The notes beneath the pieces are model-generated. The model had not been told where the DNA came from. It saw only the letters and a list, made by a program, of their open reading frames with translations, and did no database searches. From Deltaproteobacteria bacterium (GTDB taxonomy: Bacteria > Desulfobacterota > Deferrimicrobia > Deferrimicrobiales > Deferrimicrobiaceae), in NCBI GenBank assembly GCA_003513855.1, contig DOTC01000083.1, positions 1 through 7,815 of the forward strand: DNA of 7,815 nucleotides. The letters are read 5' to 3'. Below, piece after piece: positions 6,235-7,815 of the stretch (positions are counted from its first letter, which is position 1; the number at the start of each line of letters is the position of its first letter). Both the position numbers and the translations under genes were made by a program.

Positions 6235-7732
6235 CACGGGGCAGGGGATCCGACCCAGAATCCGGATGCGCAAGATCCAGGTACAGGGATGCCGTCCACG
6301 TCATCAGGGGGGCCCCGATGGGAGCTCCGGCCGGATATTCCCCCGTGGCCTCCGGCACGAAATACTCGCTGAACAGGACGCAGTCCCGTTCCTCGGAGAC
6401 AACCCTCTGTGCACTTGCGGCTCCCTCCTTTTCCCGAAGGGCCATGTATTGCATCGTGACCGTGTCCCAGAACTCCTGGCCGGCAGGTTTCTCCGGGACA
6501 TGCACCCAGCCGATCGCCGCGAGACAGGAGTCCCAGAACCATCCGTGCCGATACTGGGTCTTCGACGGCGTCGTGAACCGGTCGGCAACCGAGTTGTGCA
6601 TCATCAGGGAAGCGGCCAGGGCGCGGATCCTTCCGGCCGAGGTTCTGCGACTCTGTTCGATCGTCCGTATCGTCGACGTCCGCAACCCTTCCGCCATTTC
6701 CCCGTCGTACATTTTCAGCCCCTCATGCATGAGCCAGTTCGTCACCGGCCAGACCGGGCCCCGCCAGTACCGCAACGGGTCGAACGCGGGCATCTTGAGG
6801 GACACGGTGGGGATGACGGTCTCCGTCCGGAACTCCTCGCTGCACAGCAGCTTTTCCCGGATCCTCCCCGCCTGTTCTTCCGTCGCGCATCCGCCGAAAA
6901 GGGGACTTACGGAGTGGATCGTATCCACTTTGAGATGCCTCCCCGCCGCCGCGTCGAAGGAGTAGAACAACCCGCTTTGCCGGTCGTACAGCTTGGTCTG
7001 TATCGCGTCACGGATCTTCTCGTACAGCCTTCCGTTCCGTTCTTGCTCCTCCCGGTAGTACGACTCCTTCGGGGTTCCCCGGACCCTGGCGGCCAGCTCG
7101 CCCGCCAGGGTCGACAGGGATATCGTGGAAGCAGCGAAGATGGAATTGAACAGAACGTCCTGCACGACAAACGGGGAATCCCGCAGGATGTCCGCCTGCC
7201 CGTATCCTTTCGCCAGGAAGAACCCGATGAGCCTGCCGAAGCAATCGTAATGTCCCTCTGTCGGCCGATAGTCCCGGGAAACGGAATCGGTATCCTTCCG
7301 CTTCATTATCCTTTGCTCCACACCCCGTTCCTCGAGGAACGCCCGGGTTCTCGATATCGGCTCATCGAGACAGGGGGAATCGTCCGTTCCCGTCTCCCAG
7401 GGATGCACAACCGAAACAAGGAATTCCCTGTCCGGATCGCGCTCCCGCAGGAGAAACGCGTGGTACTCCTTCACCCTGTCGTAGATCCGATCCACCTCGT
7501 CAAGCATCGCCTCCCTGTTCCCGGCCCGATCCACCATCTTCCGGAGGGAGTACCCCAGAATGGGGGGCTGCGTGATGCCGGAGGTGTCCTGGCAGGGATT
7601 GCCGCTCCGTTCCCGCGTTACGCCCCACTCCGCGGCATCGGGGCTATAGCCGCCCTGTCCGCCGACGAACCGGATTTGCGGGAGCATCCCGTTTCCCCAC
7701 TGGGATTCGAGGAGGGACAGGATTTCCCTCAC
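6230..7732 (-). CDS. GH63-type glucosylglycerate/mannosylglycerate hydrolase-like glycosidase, rearranged
   Basis: This 500-residue (alpha/alpha)6-barrel glycosidase resembles mycobacterial glucosylglycerate hydrolase and Thermus mannosylglycerate hydrolase (GH63). It shows QWGNGMLPQIRF (11-22), TSGITQPPI (50-58), HPWETGTDDSP with candidate acid Asp117, QDVLFNSIFA (191-200), YWRGPVWPVTNWL (322-334), SEYFVPEATGE with candidate base Glu456, and a final helix TWTASLYLDL (478-487). Such enzymes release glycerate from glucosylglycerate, fitting the gpgS neighbourhood. The family's usual N-terminal block (helix, then YPHMWSWDAAF-like motif) is absent before residue 1. A matching block, IRALAASLMMHN to YRHGWFWDSCLAAIGW, sits at residues 369-409, inside a roughly 92-residue insertion before Glu456. 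GTG 7732 is the only in-frame start codon (ATG, GTG or TTG) and overlaps a TGA as GTGA, but the frame stays open to the right edge, so an upstream extension is possible. It may be active, permuted or damaged. Confidence 0.85.
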   Translation of the reverse strand: MREILSLLESQWGNGMLPQIRFVGGQGGYSPDAAEWGVTRERSGNPCQDTSGITQPPILGYSLRKMVDRAGNREAMLDEVDRIYDRVKEYHAFLLRERDPDREFLVSVVHPWETGTDDSPCLDEPISRTRAFLEERGVEQRIMKRKDTDSVSRDYRPTEGHYDCFGRLIGFFLAKGYGQADILRDSPFVVQDVLFNSIFAASTISLSTLAGELAARVRGTPKESYYREEQERNGRLYEKIRDAIQTKLYDRQSGLFYSFDAAAGRHLKVDTIHSVSPLFGGCATEEQAGRIREKLLCSEEFRTETVIPTVSLKMPAFDPLRYWRGPVWPVTNWLMHEGLKMYDGEMAEGLRTSTIRTIEQSRRTSAGRIRALAASLMMHNSVADRFTTPSKTQYRHGWFWDSCLAAIGWVHVPEKPAGQEFWDTVTMQYMALREKEGAASAQRVVSEERDCVLFSEYFVPEATGEYPAGAPIGAPLMTWTASLYLDLAHPDSGSDPLPRV

Positions 7733-7815
7733 CGCTCTCTTTTCCCCGTAGGAAAGCGTGGCTCCTCCCTTTGACGGTTGCTTTCGAACTCGGTGGGGAA
7801 TCCGCCGGCCAACGT
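7729..7815 (-). CDS. Possible C-terminal end of an upstream gene
   Basis: A frame open from the right edge for 28 codons ends in TGA at 7731-7729, which overlaps GTG 7732 as GTGA. The spacing matches the ATGA overlap of gpgS and the phosphatase. By my count its third codon positions are somewhat richer in G/C (about 19 of 28) than in the competing frame that extends the GH63 gene (about 15 of 27). The peptide ends with FPTGKRER and is not recognised. Too short to be sure. Confidence 0.3.
   Translation of the reverse strand, partial: TLAGGFPTEFESNRQREEPRFPTGKRER

Noticed and set aside
6147..6542. Upstream extension of acyltransferase 1 to 322 residues
   Set aside because: The added part is a shadow of the GH63 gene end, while ATG 6146 has a good ribosome site and matches the paralogue start.
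6266..7774. Long plus-strand open frame (502 codons) opposite the GH63 gene
   Set aside because: Arginine- and proline-rich shadow with no family motif; the minus-strand frame holds the GH63 motifs.
1..7815. CRISPR array, tRNA, rRNA, transposase or attachment site
   Set aside because: No regularly spaced short repeats, RNA-gene signatures or mobile-element proteins were seen on either strand.

Overview
The window is a GC-rich (roughly 60% or more), gene-dense bacterial segment in which every supported gene lies on the minus strand. Genes are 40-85 bases apart or overlap, so it reads as one operon transcribed from right to left. Shine-Dalgarno sites are mostly G-runs (AAGGGGG type), and GTG and TTG starts occur. 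Enzyme relatives and base composition suggest a GC-rich Gram-negative lineage, perhaps Deltaproteobacteria-like, but nothing in the window fixes the taxonomy.

Layout in transcription order: (0) at the right edge, 28 codons that may be the end of an upstream gene, whose TGA overlaps the next start as GTGA; (1) 7732-6230, a GH63-type glucosylglycerate/mannosylglycerate hydrolase-like protein with an unusual internal arrangement; (2) an 83-base gap with a TATAAT box and an inverted repeat; (3, 4) 6146-5574 and 5528-4956, two tandem paralogous left-handed beta-helix acyltransferases of exactly equal length; (5) about 4917-3649, a GT4 glycosyltransferase; (6) 3656-2619, glucosyl-3-phosphoglycerate synthase (GpgS, GT81), overlapping gene 5; (7) 2622-2023, a histidine-phosphatase-superfamily enzyme, overlapping gpgS as ATGA and probably the glucosyl-3-phosphoglycerate phosphatase (GpgP); (8) 1985 to the left edge, an amylo-alpha-1,6-glucosidase/glycogen debranching-type enzyme, cut by the window.

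The core chemistry is NDP-glucose + 3-phosphoglycerate -> glucosyl-3-phosphoglycerate (GpgS) -> glucosylglycerate (GpgP). The GT4 enzyme could add a further sugar, as in mannosylglucosylglycerate synthesis in Petrotoga or polymethylated polysaccharide priming in mycobacteria. The twin acyltransferases could O-acylate the product, the GH63 enzyme could hydrolyse it, and the debranching enzyme links the set to glycogen-type alpha-glucan turnover. GpgS and the debranching enzyme are recognised confidently. The pathway beyond glucosylglycerate, and its acylation, is inferred.

The most interesting points are the apparent acylated, glycosylated glucosylglycerate operon and a displaced N-terminal block inside the C-terminal part of the GH63 enzyme.
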